Position numbers and translations under genes: made by a program. The notes below the pieces were generated by a model. That model had not been told where the DNA came from. It made no database searches and was given only the letters and a program-made list of their open reading frames with translations. Below are positions 63,815-64,000 of a stretch of 64,000 nucleotides of DNA, in pieces. The DNA is from Chryseobacterium aahli (GTDB lineage: Bacteria; Bacteroidota; Bacteroidia; Flavobacteriales; Weeksellaceae). How positions within the stretch are numbered: position 1 is the stretch's first letter; each line of letters opens with the position of its first letter. The stretch spans positions 186,001 to 250,000 of the forward strand of contig NZ_JALDNB010000001.1 of NCBI RefSeq assembly GCF_022699665.1, in the 5' to 3' direction.

Positions 63815-64000
63815 ATTGTATTATTGTAGATGATGAGCCTCTGGCAAGAGCAGAAATGCAGTCACTGATTCTTGAAGTTTCAAAAATTAATATTTTGGGA
63901 TCATTTTCCAATGCCCCTGCAGCTTTAGAATTTTTAAAAACGAATGTTGTTAATCTTATTTTTCTGGATATAGAAATGCCTTTGGTGACCGGTTTAGAAT
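63811..64000 (+). CDS. LytTR-type response regulator, 3' end outside window
   Basis: The first 63 residues form a receiver domain: CIIVDDEPLARAEM (acidic pair Asp7 and Asp8), and FLDIEMPLVTGLE with the phospho-acceptor Asp53. The start codon overlaps the kinase stop by the ATGA arrangement, so translation is coupled. By analogy with LytS partners a C-terminal LytTR DNA-binding domain should follow, but it lies beyond the window. Confidence 0.9.
   Translation, partial: MNCIIVDDEPLARAEMQSLILEVSKINILGSFSNAPAALEFLKTNVVNLIFLDIEMPLVTGLE

Overview
The window is a low-GC chromosomal segment from a member of the Bacteroidota, most likely a Chryseobacterium-like flavobacterium. The evidence is type IX secretion sorting domains, GYF_2/RDD and DUF6268 proteins, a monomeric NADP isocitrate dehydrogenase, LytS/LytTR signalling, no Shine-Dalgarno motifs, and a few upstream sites of the form TAnnTTTG (the Bacteroidota -7 box). 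There are no rRNA, tRNA, CRISPR, phage or insertion-sequence genes that I can see.

Layout. 1-6.6 kb: the end of a DUF6261-like gene, an array of four long inverted-repeat elements, a lipoprotein, an NAD-binding protein, a small HTH protein, gapN and an RDD protein. 6.8-17.1 kb: an alpha/beta hydrolase, an ECF sigma factor with a membrane partner, a YkgB-like protein with an AraC regulator, YdcF, an S41 protease lipoprotein, an MBL hydrolase, a CorC/hemolysin protein and an MFS exporter. 17.3-21.9 kb: icd, two secreted proteins (one carrying five 44-residue repeats) and tpx. 21.9-30 kb: three consecutive membrane class III nucleotidyl cyclases (one TPR type, two 7TM type), an HD phosphohydrolase and a YitT protein. 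30.3-38.3 kb: DUF763, then a long same-strand run of small genes starting with a Crp/Fnr regulator: VOC, DinB, SRPBCC, HhH and DoxX-like proteins. 38.5-46.7 kb: an S9 peptidase, a second ECF sigma operon, a J-domain protein, a tiny Cys-rich protein and gcvP. 46.7-55.2 kb is the most accessory part: a protein made of six 21-residue repeats lying between two copies of the gcvP terminator, a secreted pectate lyase, a decayed heptad-repeat gene, a protein with a possible PD-(D/E)XK motif, and a two-ORF membrane gene joined across an A7 run. 55.3-64 kb: an NTF2-like protein, an SDR/HxlR divergent pair, a YggS/AAA pair, MepB, a DUF6268 barrel and a LytS/LytTR pair cut by the window end.

How it fits together. 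The cyclase residues that select the purine are the ATP type (Lys/Asp), and an HD phosphohydrolase follows directly, so 22-29 kb looks like a cAMP synthesis and possibly turnover locus with extracytoplasmic sensors. The strongest candidates for something undescribed are this cyclase cluster, the 21-residue repeat protein in its terminator-flanked segment, and the small island at 52.9-55.2 kb with the nuclease-like protein and the candidate frameshifted membrane protein. Several dispersed repeat families sit at gene ends, and one of them supplies the C-terminus of MepB.
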